Shown here piece by piece: positions 1 through 8,064 of a stretch of 40,496 bases of DNA. Made by a program: the position numbers and the translations under genes. The stretch covers positions 1-40,496 of the forward strand of contig JAFBAK010000122.1 in the NCBI GenBank assembly GCA_019247795.1, in the 5' to 3' direction. Under the pieces are notes generated by a model that saw nothing but the letters and a program-made list of their open reading frames with translations, searched no databases and was not told where the DNA came from. This stretch comes from Hyphomicrobiales bacterium. Its GTDB lineage: Bacteria > Pseudomonadota > Alphaproteobacteria > Rhizobiales > Beijerinckiaceae. How positions within the stretch are numbered: the stretch's first letter is position 1; the number at the start of each line of letters is the position of its first letter.

Positions 1-1107
1 GCGGTGCTGGTTCATCGCGTCTTGCGGACCGATCAGGTTGCGCACGAAGCCGTAATGGTCGCCGGCCTCGTCGACATGGACCGCGAAGGCGTCATAGCGC
101 GAGACCGTCTTGCCCTTCTCGTCGAAGAAGGGCGAGAGGCCGGCGCGCAAAAGCTCGGCGCCGGCGTAGAAAGCGAAGCGCCATTCGCCCTTGGCGCGAT
201 ACCAGTGCTCGACGAGACGAAGGCGCGTGCGCCCTTGCGACCAGAGATAGGCGCGGTCGAGATCGAACTCGGTCTCTCCCGTATCGTCGAGCGAGGAGAG
301 CGCCTCGTCCCATTTGCCGGGAAAGAGCTCGTCGAACTCGTCTTGCGTCACGAGCTTCGAGACGCCCATGTAGCGCGCGTCCGAGAAATCGAGCTTCAGC
401 GAACGCGGATCGTAGAAGAAGGTCGTGGCGTCGACGCTCGCGACATCGATGTCGGGATCGAGCTTGTCGCCCGCGACGATGCCGAGTTCAGCGATGACGA
501 TGCCGGTGCAGGCGCCCTTGCGCAAAGCCTCGGTCTCTTGCGCCGCGAAGCGCGACATGTCGAGGGCGTAGCGGATGCATTGCGTCGAAAGCTCGGCGCC
601 CTGCTCGTCATTCTCGACGCGTCCGACCGCCTTCGGATCGCCGCGCAGCTTCTCGAGAACGCCGACGAGGCCATCGATCTTGCGACCGATCCGGTTGAAG
701 GTGATGGCGGGCTGGCCGCGCGCCTGCAAGGTGTCGAGCTGCTCCTTCGTCCATTGATCGCCATGGTAGTAGCGCAAGGCGTTCCGCGCCTCGCGGATCT
801 CCGCCTGCTTGATCGCCACATAGTCGCTGAATTGCTTGCGCAGCTCGGTGATGTCGAGGGCGCCGTCGTCCTCGGGCGAGGGCGCATCCCCCGCATAATC
901 GTCATCATCGGGGAGCGGCGCTCGTGCCTGCGGCGAAGCTGCCTTCGCGCCGGCGGTTGCGGCAAGCCCCGTTCCGGCCAGCCCCGCGGGCGAGAGAGCC
1001 GGGGCCTGCCCGGCGGCCGAGAGCATCGCCATGCCGAGCAACGATGAGCCCGGCTGGCGAAGTCCCGGCGCGCCGAAGGGCAGGGCAGGTGTCGAGGGCA
1101 TGACCAT
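1..1107 (-). CDS. Phage portal protein, P22-like (N-terminal part, runs off left edge)
   Basis: Reading the minus strand from ATG at 1107 gives an uninterrupted frame to base 1, so about 369 codons are present and the C-terminus is outside the window. After a low-complexity Ala/Pro-rich start of about 60 residues, the protein has the P22-type portal pattern: a YYHGDQW segment, ITFNRIGRKIDGLVGVLEK, and near the window edge RNLIGPQDAMNQHR. Portals of this family form the dodecameric DNA-entry ring at the capsid vertex and dock the terminase. The start lies 8 bp past the stop of the terminase large subunit gene, with GAGAAG just upstream as ribosome binding site; the terminase-then-portal order is standard for tailed phages. 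The opposite strand carries a long overlapping open frame that I regard as a shadow. The portal call is strong from motifs and position; the exact subfamily is less sure. Confidence 0.85.
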   Translation of the reverse strand, partial: MVMPSTPALPFGAPGLRQPGSSLLGMAMLSAAGQAPALSPAGLAGTGLAATAGAKAASPQARAPLPDDDDYAGDAPSPEDDGALDITELRKQFSDYVAIKQAEIREARNALRYYHGDQWTKEQLDTLQARGQPAITFNRIGRKIDGLVGVLEKLRGDPKAVGRVENDEQGAELSTQCIRYALDMSRFAAQETEALRKGACTGIVIAELGIVAGDKLDPDIDVASVDATTFFYDPRSLKLDFSDARYMGVSKLVTQDEFDELFPGKWDEALSSLDDTGETEFDLDRAYLWSQGRTRLRLVEHWYRAKGEWRFAFYAGAELLRAGLSPFFDEKGKTVSRYDAFAVHVDEAGDHYGFVRNLIGPQDAMNQHR

Positions 1108-1115
1108 TCGGCTTC

Positions 1116-2612
1116 TCACAAGGTGTTGATGCTGACGCGCGGCTTTCGGCCGAAGCTCGAATAGCCGCGCATCGGCTGCGGCTCGGGAGGGGCCGGGCGC
1201 GCCGGCACATAGGGGCGCGACAGGCACGCGTAGCGAAGCTCGTCGGCCGCATGATCCTCCATGGTGGTGTCGAGGTCCTCCGGCCGATCGGGGTCGTGCT
1301 GCAGGAGCGGCAAGGTGCGGATGAGCGCGACGCAAGTCGAGAACACGAAGAGCATCGGGTGGGCGCCATCGCCCTTGAGCCGCGCGCGCACCGCCATCCA
1401 TCCCGACATCGCGCCGCGTTGGCCGACGCGGCTATTGTCCGCGGCGCGGAAACGCGGCCCCGTGTTGTTGTCGATCCGGCGCATCATCTCGGCGATCGAT
1501 GGCCCGCCGTTGTGCGCGAAGGCCGAAGGATCGAGCACGCCATAGGCGATCGTCTCGCCCTTCTCGCGCTCCTTGATGCCGTGCGCCACCTCCTCGGCCG
1601 AAAGCTTGAGGCCGGTGTTCGGAAAAGAAGCGCCATACCATTCGCGGTAGCGCACGAGCGCGCCGCGCGGGATCACGCGCTTCCCGCCAAGCGGATGCTC
1701 GTCACCGGCGACCGCCCACCAGCCGACCGAGAAGGGCGAGGCCGAGCCCCAATCCATGGCGCGCAAGCGAAGCCAATCGCGCGGCAGAGCGAAGGGCTCG
1801 ACCACATGGCGCGCCTCGCTCCATTCGTCGAAGAAGGCGCCCTCGACCGCATTCCAATCGCCGTCGAGCCAGGCGCGCACGAGCGCCTCCTTCCCGACGA
1901 GCTGCAGGCGATGCACGTAATTCGGATCGAGCTCGAGAAGCAGCTTGTTGTCGGATAGGCGCGAGGGGATCACGGCGAGCCTGTGAGGCGAACCGTCCGG
2001 CAGCGTCTTCGTCAGCACCCGCGGCGATTTCGGAAACGGCACCATCTCGTAGCGATCGCGGATCCAGCTTTGTCCGGGACCGCCCGGGTTGCCGGTGAGC
2101 ACGAGCTGCGTCGGCACGCCCGCCGAGGAGCGCAGCGCCCCGAAGAGGCGGAAGATCGGCTCAGGCGTCGGATATTGTCCGGCTTCCTCGATCCAGGCAT
2201 CGGTGAGGTTTCGGCCTTGGTATTCTTGCGCGTCGGCGACGCTGTCGAGATAGCCGAAGCCGATCCGCCCGCCATTCGGCATGCGCCAGACGAGCTTCGA
2301 TTGATTGAACTTGGCCCCGAGCGGCCCATAGATCTCTCTTGAGCGCTCGACCGCATCGGTGCTCGACACGGCGGTCCGCCGAAACATCATGGCGCTGAAG
2401 GCCGCGCCATAGCGCGCTTCCTTCAGGGCCCATTTGCCGAGCATCCCATCCGTCTTGCCGCCGCCGCGCGAGCCGCCGAAGAACACCTCGGCGAAGGGGC
2501 AATCGACGAGCGCTTTTTGCGGGCCGGGTTGCGGCTGCCAGACGATCTCAACGGGCTTTGGCGTATCGCTCTTCCCACTTCGCTTCCGTGATCGGTTCGC
2601 CGCTGACGACAT
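1116..2612 (-). CDS. terL: Phage terminase large subunit (packaging ATPase/nuclease)
   Basis: This is the motor that cuts concatemeric phage DNA and pumps it through the portal into the prohead. The 498-residue product has the classic arrangement. The Walker A loop GGSRGGGKT is at residues 46-54 and the Walker B with catalytic Glu in LTDAWIEEA at 136-144. The RNase H-like nuclease half shows Asp in AMDWGS (D287), Asp in VLDPSA (D361) and acidic residues near 453-457 in MEDHAADEL. The GDWNAVEGAFFDEW segment (251-264) between the halves is typical of the family. The length is normal. The annotated start overlaps the terS gene by 65 bp; residues 1-20 are basic and weakly conserved, so a later non-ATG start is possible. 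It lies between terS and the portal gene on the same strand. Confidence 0.93.
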   Translation of the reverse strand: MSSAANRSRKRSGKSDTPKPVEIVWQPQPGPQKALVDCPFAEVFFGGSRGGGKTDGMLGKWALKEARYGAAFSAMMFRRTAVSSTDAVERSREIYGPLGAKFNQSKLVWRMPNGGRIGFGYLDSVADAQEYQGRNLTDAWIEEAGQYPTPEPIFRLFGALRSSAGVPTQLVLTGNPGGPGQSWIRDRYEMVPFPKSPRVLTKTLPDGSPHRLAVIPSRLSDNKLLLELDPNYVHRLQLVGKEALVRAWLDGDWNAVEGAFFDEWSEARHVVEPFALPRDWLRLRAMDWGSASPFSVGWWAVAGDEHPLGGKRVIPRGALVRYREWYGASFPNTGLKLSAEEVAHGIKEREKGETIAYGVLDPSAFAHNGGPSIAEMMRRIDNNTGPRFRAADNSRVGQRGAMSGWMAVRARLKGDGAHPMLFVFSTCVALIRTLPLLQHDPDRPEDLDTTMEDHAADELRYACLSRPYVPARPAPPEPQPMRGYSSFGRKPRVSINTL

Positions 2613-3003
2613 GATGGGTGTTCACGCTCTCGTTTCTTTCGACGAACAGGCCAAGCTCCTTGCCCAGCAATTCCAGGGCACGGTTCGCGACGCTGCCTTC
2701 GTAGCGAAAATCGCCGGTCGGCGTCCCGCGCAACGTCACGGGCTCGATCTGCATGGCACGGCGCACATTCTCGGTGAGACGCTCGAGCACCCATTCCCGC
2801 GTCGCCGGCTTCGCGGGTGTTCCTCGACGCTTCGTCTTCGAGAGCACCGGCAGCGCCATCGCCTCAGGCGCTGCGGCCGCTTCACGGTGAGCCTTGGCTC
2901 GAAGCTTCGGCTTCTGGTTCGCGCGAATCTTTTTCGCGCTCTTCACCCGCGCCGCTTTGGGCATCCGTGCTCTCCCCACTTCGCTTCGCGCAGGCTTCAT
3001 CAA
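2548..3003 (-). CDS. Phage terminase small subunit
   Basis: The 151-residue product starts with a Lys/Arg/Ala-rich tail of about 60 residues, followed by a compact helical region: WVLERLTENVRRAMQIEP at about 70-87 and then VANRALELLGKELGLFVER near 105-125. That second segment is the recurrent signature of small terminase subunits that recognise packaging-site DNA and recruit the large subunit. The 3' end overlaps the terminase large subunit gene by 65 bp and the start overlaps the preceding small Cys-rich gene by 4 bp, so the genes look translationally coupled. A second Met at codon 14 (2964) could be the true start, because the first residues are unremarkable. The family assignment rests on the C-terminal signature plus position. 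Confidence 0.78.
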   Translation of the reverse strand: MMKPARSEVGRARMPKAARVKSAKKIRANQKPKLRAKAHREAAAAPEAMALPVLSKTKRRGTPAKPATREWVLERLTENVRRAMQIEPVTLRGTPTGDFRYEGSVANRALELLGKELGLFVERNESVNTHHVVSGEPITEAKWEERYAKAR

Positions 3004-3197
3004 GCGCGCGTCCTCGGCTTCGATGCGCCCCTATGCTCGCCGCAAGTGAACTGATCGCGCACCGGCGGAAACAACGTGCGGAAATCCTGCTCCATGAGGA
3101 AGACGGTCGGCGGGTAGCGATGACAAAAGCCGCTCTTCGCCTCGGGAAGAGCCTCGTCCTTCTTGAAAAAGGCGCAAGACGCACAAGGCTTCATCAT
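3000..3197 (-). CDS. Small Cys-rich phage-associated protein, function unknown
   Basis: This 65-residue product begins MMKPCASCAFF and carries a CxxC pair near the start, a further Cys in GFCHRYPP and a last one in FTCGEH. A CxxC...C...C arrangement of this kind suggests a structural zinc site. Start choice: ATG at 3197 has GGAGAAAG about 5 bp upstream. The open frame extends 30 codons further up, but with no ribosome site and a low-complexity sequence. It is the first gene of the minus-strand packaging run and overlaps terS by 4 bp. I recognise the type from phage late-gene neighbourhoods but cannot assign a function. Confidence 0.6.
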   Translation of the reverse strand: MMKPCASCAFFKKDEALPEAKSGFCHRYPPTVFLMEQDFRTLFPPVRDQFTCGEHRGASKPRTRA

Positions 3198-3391
3198 GGG
3201 GCTTTCTCCGTTGACGGGTGATGGCGACACGGCATGCATGCCGCCGCCGGAAAGAGCGGCTATTTCCGCGAAACTGGACTTATCCAAACTCGCCGAATGG
3301 ATGCCCGTTGAGAGGCCTTCCTCCTCGACGTGCGCCTACGCCTCTTCCGCATTCTTCGCAGTCAGAAGGAGAAGGGGCGTGTCACCCCCGG

Positions 3392-3530
3392 CGAGGCTCG
3401 CGAGGCGAGCCTCGGGAAGGGGGTCCATGAAACGGCGGGGTCATGGGTTTTCCTTCCCCTCGCGGCCTTCGGCCGCTCGGCCGGGAATGACACGTAGCCG
3501 TATTCCGCTCGTTCCCGCGAAAGCGGGAAC
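3392..3530. repeat. Cluster of three REP-like perfect hairpins
   Basis: Three perfect inverted repeats occur within 140 bp. The first is CGAGGCTCGC / GCGAGCCTCG at 3392-3401 and 3405-3414 (3-nt loop). The second is GCGGCC / GGCCGC at 3462-3467 and 3471-3476 (ttc loop). The third is GTTCCCGC / GCGGGAAC at 3511-3518 and 3523-3530, with a GAAA tetraloop. Elements like the third, with a conserved loop, recur in intergenic DNA of many Rhizobiales genomes and behave as REP-like mobile palindromes. Copy number in this genome cannot be judged from one window. Confidence 0.6.
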
Positions 3531-3599
3531 CAGAATCGCGATACAGCGCGTGAAAATCTGGGTCCGCGCTTTTGCAAAACGCAAAGCCCCAAAAGCAAA

Positions 3600-3629
3600 G
3601 CGCCCGGCGGCTTGTTCAGCTCCGGGCGC
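3600..3629 (-). terminator. Possible rho-independent terminator, minus strand
   Basis: The arms GCGCCCGG (3600-3607) and CCGGGCGC (3622-3629) pair perfectly around a 14-nt loop. Read on the minus strand, the hairpin is followed by TTTGCTTTTGGGG, a broken T tract. No minus-strand gene clearly ends here, so it may instead insulate the phage module from transcription coming from the right. Confidence 0.35.
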
Positions 3630-3922
3630 AAAGTGGGTGTCTATCCACTAGGCAGGCATTTTTTCAGAAATCCCGGAAAAGGTCAAGCGGGTTTTTTGGC
3701 GTCCGCTAATTTTTTTTTTGCGCGCGATGAGCGTGCGCTTTGTGATTGCGCTCATTTTGTGCGAGCGTTCTAATCGGCCTGCTTGCGAACTCGTCATGAT
3801 CATGCCCGGCGATGCTCCTTGCGAGACGTCGCCATGCGGCCAGGGCGTCTCATTGGTGGCGTCGATCATCCCGGTTGCAGGCGGACACAAACGAACAGGA
3901 TACAAATGAGGGAGCACGTTCG

Positions 3923-4972
3923 ATGAGGCTGAAATTCGGTTCACGGCTGACGCTCGGAGGCGCGATCTTCGCCGCCGCGTTCGGCTTTTGCGCGCAAGCC
4001 TTTGCGCAATCCACGGTGAAGAGCCCGACGCTCGACGCGATCAAGAAGCGCGGCGAGCTGAGCTGCGGCATCGACACGGGCATTCCGGGTTACGCGTACC
4101 AAGACTCTTCCGGCAAATGGCAGGGGCTCGACGTCGCCTTCTGTCGGGCGATCGCGGCGGCCGTGCTCGGCGATTCGGAGAAGGTGAAGTTCACCGGCCT
4201 CACCTCGAAGGTGCGCTTCACGGTTCTCGCTTCCGGCGAGATCGACGTCCTCATTCGCGATTCGGAGCTCACCTTCGCGCGCAACACGCAGCTCGGCCTC
4301 GCCGAGCCGGCCGTGAACTTCTACACCGGGCAGACCTTCATGGTGCGCAAGAGCCTCGGCGTCTCGCATGTGAAGGAGCTCAACGGTGCGACCATCTGCG
4401 TCGAGACCGGCACGACGCTCGAGACCAACATCGCCGACTATAATCGCGCCAACAACATCAAGATCGGCACCTTGCTTTTCGAGCGCCCGGAGGAGGCCTT
4501 CGCGGCCGTCGAGGCCGGGAGGTGCGACGGCTACACGGATGATGGCGGCTCGGTCGCGGCGGCGCGCTCCACCATGAAGAATCCGAACGACTGGGTCTTC
4601 CTTCCCGAGACCATCGGGCGCGAGCCGCTCGGCCCTTATGTCCGCCAAGGGGACGAGGCTTGGTTCAACATCGTGAAGTGGACGCATTTTGCCATGCTCG
4701 AAGGCGAGGTTCTCGGCCTCACGCGCGACAACATCGACGAGGCGAAGAAGAATCCGACCAATCCGGATCTTCGCAAATTCCTGGGCGTCGAGGGCGATCT
4801 CGGCAAGTTCCTCGGTCTCGACAATGATTGGTCCTACCGCGTCATCAAGCAGGTCGGCAATTACGCCGAGGTCTATGAGGCGACTTTCGGCGCGAAGGGC
4901 CTCGGCTTCCCGCGCGGCATGAACAATCTGTGGACCAATGGCGGGCTGATGATGCCCTATCCCTGGTACTGA
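3923..4972 (+). CDS. aapJ: General L-amino-acid ABC transporter, periplasmic binding protein
   Basis: The 349-residue product has a signal peptide (basic MRLKFGSR start, hydrophobic core, cleavage probably after AQAFAQ). A SBP_bac_3-type fold follows: GELSCGIDTGIPGYAYQD, WQGLDVAFCRAIAAAVLG and GATICVETGTTLETN. The C-terminus NNLWTNGGLMMPYPWY region is typical of AapJ/BztA proteins, which bind a broad range of L-amino acids and hand them to AapQM. Start choice: ATG at 3923 follows GAGGGAG at 3908-3914. A longer frame upstream lacks a ribosome site and would mask the signal peptide. It is the first gene of aapJQM. In rhizobia the operon is aapJQMP and is nitrogen-regulated; I see no clear control site here. 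Confidence 0.93.
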   Translation: MRLKFGSRLTLGGAIFAAAFGFCAQAFAQSTVKSPTLDAIKKRGELSCGIDTGIPGYAYQDSSGKWQGLDVAFCRAIAAAVLGDSEKVKFTGLTSKVRFTVLASGEIDVLIRDSELTFARNTQLGLAEPAVNFYTGQTFMVRKSLGVSHVKELNGATICVETGTTLETNIADYNRANNIKIGTLLFERPEEAFAAVEAGRCDGYTDDGGSVAAARSTMKNPNDWVFLPETIGREPLGPYVRQGDEAWFNIVKWTHFAMLEGEVLGLTRDNIDEAKKNPTNPDLRKFLGVEGDLGKFLGLDNDWSYRVIKQVGNYAEVYEATFGAKGLGFPRGMNNLWTNGGLMMPYPWY

Positions 4973-4999
4973 GCGGGCCGGTCAAAAGAGGACCATGAC

Positions 5000-6118
5000 T
5001 TGGTCAGGCGGCCCTCGCGTCGCGCCCGCATCGCCCAGTGGGTGTTCCTTCTGGCGATGCTGGGGGCCGCCTTGTTCCTCGCCTCCAATGCCGCCGACAA
5101 TCTCGGTCGGCGGCATCTCGCTTTCGGCTTCGGTTATCTCGTCAACACGGCGAATTTCGACATCCCGTTCCGGCTCATCGATTTCGGCCCGGACGACAGC
5201 TATGCGCGCGCGCTCCTCGTCTGCGTGCTCAACACCTTGCTCGTCTCGGCGATGGGAATCGTCGCCGCGACGCTCATCGGTCTTCTCATCGGCTTGATGC
5301 GGCTCTCGAGCAATTGGCTCATCCGCAACATGGGGCTCGTCTATATCGAGCTCGTGCGCAACACTCCGATCCTGGTGCAGATCATCTTCTGGTACGTGGC
5401 GGTGCTGCACAATCTGCCGGGGCCGCGACAGAGCCTGCATTTGCCGGCCGGCATCCTGCTCAATGTGCGCGGCTTCTATCTTCCCATGCCGGTGCTCGGG
5501 CCATGGGGCACGGTGACGAGCCTTTTCGCGCTCGCGCTTCTTGTGGCGTCGCCCTTCGCCGCCCGGCTCACGATCGCCGGCAAAAGCCTCGGCAAGCTCG
5601 CGCTTGCGCTGCCAGTCCTCGCGGTTCTCCTCTTCGCCCTCGGCGTCGAGAGCATCGATGCGCCGTCGCTCAAGGGGTTCAACATCAGCGGCGGCGTCCA
5701 GCTCCCGCCCGAGCTCGCCGCGCTTTGGGCCGGGCTCTCGATCTATTCCGGCGCCTTCATCGCGGAGATCGTGCGCAGTTCCGTTCAGGCCGTCTCCGAA
5801 GGCCAGCGCGAGGCGGCGCGCAGCATCGGCCTCAAGCCGCGTCTCGTCCTGTCCCTCGTGGTGATGCCGCAGGCGCTGCGCATGATGGTGCCGCCGCTCA
5901 CGAGCCAATATCTCAACCTCATCAAGTCGAGCTCGCTCGGCGCCGCGGTCGCCTACCCCGAGATCTTCCAGATCTTCGCCGGCACCGTGCTCAACAAGTC
6001 GGGCCGCGAGATCGAAACCTTCGCGATCGTGATGGCGATCTTCCTCTCGATCAACCTCTCCGTATCGGCGGCGATGAACGCCTATAACCGGCGCGTCATG
6101 CTGGTCACCGCGAGATGA
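5000..6118 (+). CDS. aapQ: General L-amino-acid ABC transporter, inner-membrane permease AapQ
   Basis: The 372-residue hydrophobic protein matches the HisM/GlnP-like permease AapQ. The motif VRNTPILVQIIFWY at 119-132 is characteristic of the polar-amino-acid permease domain. The cytoplasmic EAA loop that contacts the ATPase is at about 266-290 (SEGQREAARSIGL, then MPQALR). Family members are about 390-400 residues, so it is near full length. The start appears to be TTG at 5000: AGAGGA at 4987-4992 is correctly spaced, and the nearby ATG at 4995 is in another frame. It follows aapJ by 27 bp and overlaps aapM by 4 bp. Confidence 0.9.
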   Translation: MVRRPSRRARIAQWVFLLAMLGAALFLASNAADNLGRRHLAFGFGYLVNTANFDIPFRLIDFGPDDSYARALLVCVLNTLLVSAMGIVAATLIGLLIGLMRLSSNWLIRNMGLVYIELVRNTPILVQIIFWYVAVLHNLPGPRQSLHLPAGILLNVRGFYLPMPVLGPWGTVTSLFALALLVASPFAARLTIAGKSLGKLALALPVLAVLLFALGVESIDAPSLKGFNISGGVQLPPELAALWAGLSIYSGAFIAEIVRSSVQAVSEGQREAARSIGLKPRLVLSLVVMPQALRMMVPPLTSQYLNLIKSSSLGAAVAYPEIFQIFAGTVLNKSGREIETFAIVMAIFLSINLSVSAAMNAYNRRVMLVTAR

Positions 6119-7236
6119 GCGAAGTGAGCACGGTCGCCCCCGTTGCCGGCCCCGATCCTCGGGCGACCTCGGCCTCGGCTTCGCTCCGGCGCATGGCGCG
6201 CTGGTTGCGTCGCAACCTCTTCAATTCGCCCGGCAACAGCTTTCTGACCGTCGCGGCGCTCGTCTTTCTCGCGCTCGTCTTGCCCGCCGCGTGGGAATGG
6301 GCGGTGTCGCAAGCCGATCTTTGGGGCGACAGCAAGGGCGCGTGCATCGACCAGGGCGCTTGCTGGGTGTTCGTGCGCGTTCGCCTGCCGGTCTTCATCT
6401 TCGGGCAGTATCCGCCCTCGCAGCAATGGCGCGTGCTTCTTGCCTTCGCTCTCCTCGTCGGCTTTGCGGTTCCGGCGTTGCGCGACGGCACGCCGCATCG
6501 GGCCTTATGGGTCGTGCTCCTTCTCACGCTCTTCCCGCTTCTCGCGGGCTTGCTCCTCGTCGGCGGCGTTGCGGGCCTGCCTTTCGTCGACACCACGCTC
6601 TGGGGCGGGCTCATGCTCGACGTGGTCATCTCCTTCGTCACCATGGCGGGCTCGCTCCCGCTCGGCGTGCTCCTCGCCTATGGCCGGCGCTCGCAGCTTG
6701 CCGGCATCCGCACCGTCTCGATCGCCTTCATCGAGCTTTGGCGGGGCGTGCCGCTCCTCACCGTGCTTTTCATGGCAGCGGTGCTGCTGCCGCTCTTCCT
6801 GCCGAGCGGCGTGACCGTCGATCGGCTCCTGCGCGCCATGGGAGCGCTCGTGCTCTTCAACGCCGCCTACATGGCGGAGGTGGTTCGCGGCGGCCTGCAA
6901 GGCGTGGACGTCGAACAGGAAGAGGCGGCGCAATCGCTCGGCATCGGCTGGTTGCAAACCCAGACGCTCGTCGTGCTGCCGCAGGCGATGCGCATCATCG
7001 TGCCAGGCATCATCAACACGGCGGTCGACTTCTTCAAGGACACGACGCTGGTGACGATCGTCGGCCTCTCGGACCTCCTCGGCGCCGTCAATCAAGCCTT
7101 GAAGGATCCGGCTTGGCTCGGGCTGGCGCCGGAAGGCTATGTGTTCGCGGCGGTCGTGTTCTTCGTCTGCTGCTTCGCCATGTCCGCCTATGGGCGAAGC
7201 TTCGAGCGGCGCCTCGCGCGCGGGCAGGGGCGGTGA
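6115..7236 (+). CDS. aapM: General L-amino-acid ABC transporter, inner-membrane permease AapM
   Basis: This 373-residue permease is the partner of AapQ. Hydrophobic segments begin at about residue 43. The motif FIELWRGVPLLTVLFM (205-220) and the EAA loop at about 262-291 (VEQEEAAQSLGIGWLQ, then VLPQAM) are diagnostic of this family and mark the ATPase docking site. The start ATG overlaps the aapQ stop (ATGA), implying coupled translation. In known aap/bzt operons the next gene encodes the ATPase AapP. Here the next gene, 50 bp on, is a GNAT acetyltransferase, and no HisP/GlnQ-type ATPase is found elsewhere in the window. Confidence 0.9.
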   Translation: MSEVSTVAPVAGPDPRATSASASLRRMARWLRRNLFNSPGNSFLTVAALVFLALVLPAAWEWAVSQADLWGDSKGACIDQGACWVFVRVRLPVFIFGQYPPSQQWRVLLAFALLVGFAVPALRDGTPHRALWVVLLLTLFPLLAGLLLVGGVAGLPFVDTTLWGGLMLDVVISFVTMAGSLPLGVLLAYGRRSQLAGIRTVSIAFIELWRGVPLLTVLFMAAVLLPLFLPSGVTVDRLLRAMGALVLFNAAYMAEVVRGGLQGVDVEQEEAAQSLGIGWLQTQTLVVLPQAMRIIVPGIINTAVDFFKDTTLVTIVGLSDLLGAVNQALKDPAWLGLAPEGYVFAAVVFFVCCFAMSAYGRSFERRLARGQGR

Positions 7237-7286
7237 CGCGGCGACGGGGCGAAGTGCCGCAAAGGCGAACTAGATGGAGCTCAGAC

Positions 7287-8027
7287 GTGAAGCTCACGCC
7301 CGACGATTTGCGGCGCATGGAACGCGCCCATGTCAAAGCCTGGCCGGCACTGCGGACGATGCGCGTCGATGGCTGGCTCTGGCGTTCGTCGGGCGGCGGG
7401 TCGCAGCGCGCGAATTCGGTGTCGACGGTCGATTACGAAGGTGACGATCCCGCGCGTTCGCTCGAGAAGGTCGAGGCGCTCTATCGCGAAAAGGGCGCGC
7501 CCGCGCGTCTGCAAAGCTTTTCCGAAAGTCGCCCCCGCGATCTCGCGACGTTCCTCTCCGCTCGTGGCTACACCGAAGGCGAGGCAACCATGACGATGGT
7601 GAAAGCGCCCGAAGGCTTTCCACGAGCTGCGGAAGTCGAGATCAACGAGGAGGCGACGCCGGACTGGCTCGAGGTCTATCTCGGAGCGATCACCGAGAAT
7701 CGGCGCAATGTGAACACCAGGATCATCGAAGCCATCCCGGACCCGCGCGCTTTTTTCGCGCATCGCCATGAAGGCCGCCTCATCTCGACGGCGCTCTGCG
7801 TGGTGCACGAGGATTGCGCCGTGATCGAATGCGTGGCGACGCGCGCCGAGGTGCGCGGGCGCGGCGGTGCGACGAGCGTGCTTCGTGCGCTTGAGAGTTG
7901 GGCGCATGGTCAAGGCGCCCGGCTTCTTTGCCTCCAGGTGAGCGACGGCAATACGCCGGCGCTCGCGCTTTATCGGCGCCTCAGCTTCGAGACGGTTGAT
8001 CGCAACCGCTTTTGGCTCCGCGATTGA
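7287..8027 (+). CDS. GNAT-family N-acetyltransferase
   Basis: The 246-residue product has an N-terminal segment (RRMERAHVKAWPALR ... DGWLWRSSGG) seen in a two-lobed GNAT subfamily. The acetyl-CoA-binding lobe is at the C-terminus: ECVATRAEVRGRGGATSVL carries the R-G-R-G-G pyrophosphate loop, followed by LCLQVSDGNTPALALYRRLSFE. These enzymes move an acetyl group from acetyl-CoA to an amine; the substrate cannot be read from sequence. The start is taken as GTG at 7287 because GGAG at 7276-7279 is well spaced and the N-terminal family motif requires it; ATG at 7317 is the alternative. It lies 50 bp after aapM on the same strand, so it may be co-transcribed, and is convergent with the Nramp-like gene. 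Confidence 0.82.
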   Translation: MKLTPDDLRRMERAHVKAWPALRTMRVDGWLWRSSGGGSQRANSVSTVDYEGDDPARSLEKVEALYREKGAPARLQSFSESRPRDLATFLSARGYTEGEATMTMVKAPEGFPRAAEVEINEEATPDWLEVYLGAITENRRNVNTRIIEAIPDPRAFFAHRHEGRLISTALCVVHEDCAVIECVATRAEVRGRGGATSVLRALESWAHGQGARLLCLQVSDGNTPALALYRRLSFETVDRNRFWLRD

Positions 8028-8064
8028 TCTCGCGCATCGGCGCATTACCAGCGAACGCAACGCC

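Larger units (their letters stand above)
3198..3922. other. Non-coding stretch between the phage module and the aap operon
   Basis: I see no credible gene here. The left half (3378-3540) is a mosaic of GC-rich hairpins, listed separately. The middle has a minus-strand terminator-like hairpin at 3600-3629 and a weaker plus-strand one: AGCGG at 3686-3690, CCGCT at 3703-3707, then ten T at 3710-3719. The right part, about 3720-3907, should contain the aapJ promoter and leader, but no convincing -35/-10 pair stands out. Short open frames across it have no ribosome sites and look accidental. Confidence 0.6.

Noticed and set aside
4-1047. Long plus-strand open frame over the portal gene
   Set aside because: It has low-complexity Arg/Glu/Leu-rich composition and no ribosome site. 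The minus-strand frame carries clear portal motifs and follows the terminase gene.
3686-3719. Plus-strand terminator with ten T
   Set aside because: The stem is only 5 bp and no plus-strand gene ends nearby, so it is mentioned only in the gap entry.
3648-3944. Minus-strand 98-residue frame upstream of aapJ
   Set aside because: It has no ribosome site and no recognisable motif, covers the probable aapJ leader, and its start overlaps the real aapJ gene.
4982-5908. Minus-strand 308-residue frame over aapQ
   Set aside because: The composition is typical of a high-GC antisense shadow (Arg/Glu/His repeats), while aapQ has permease motifs on the other strand.
6291-7286. Long plus-strand frame apparently fused to the GNAT protein
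   Set aside because: This N-terminal part is an Arg/Ala/His-rich shadow of aapM in another frame. The GNAT gene has its own ribosome site and start at 7287.
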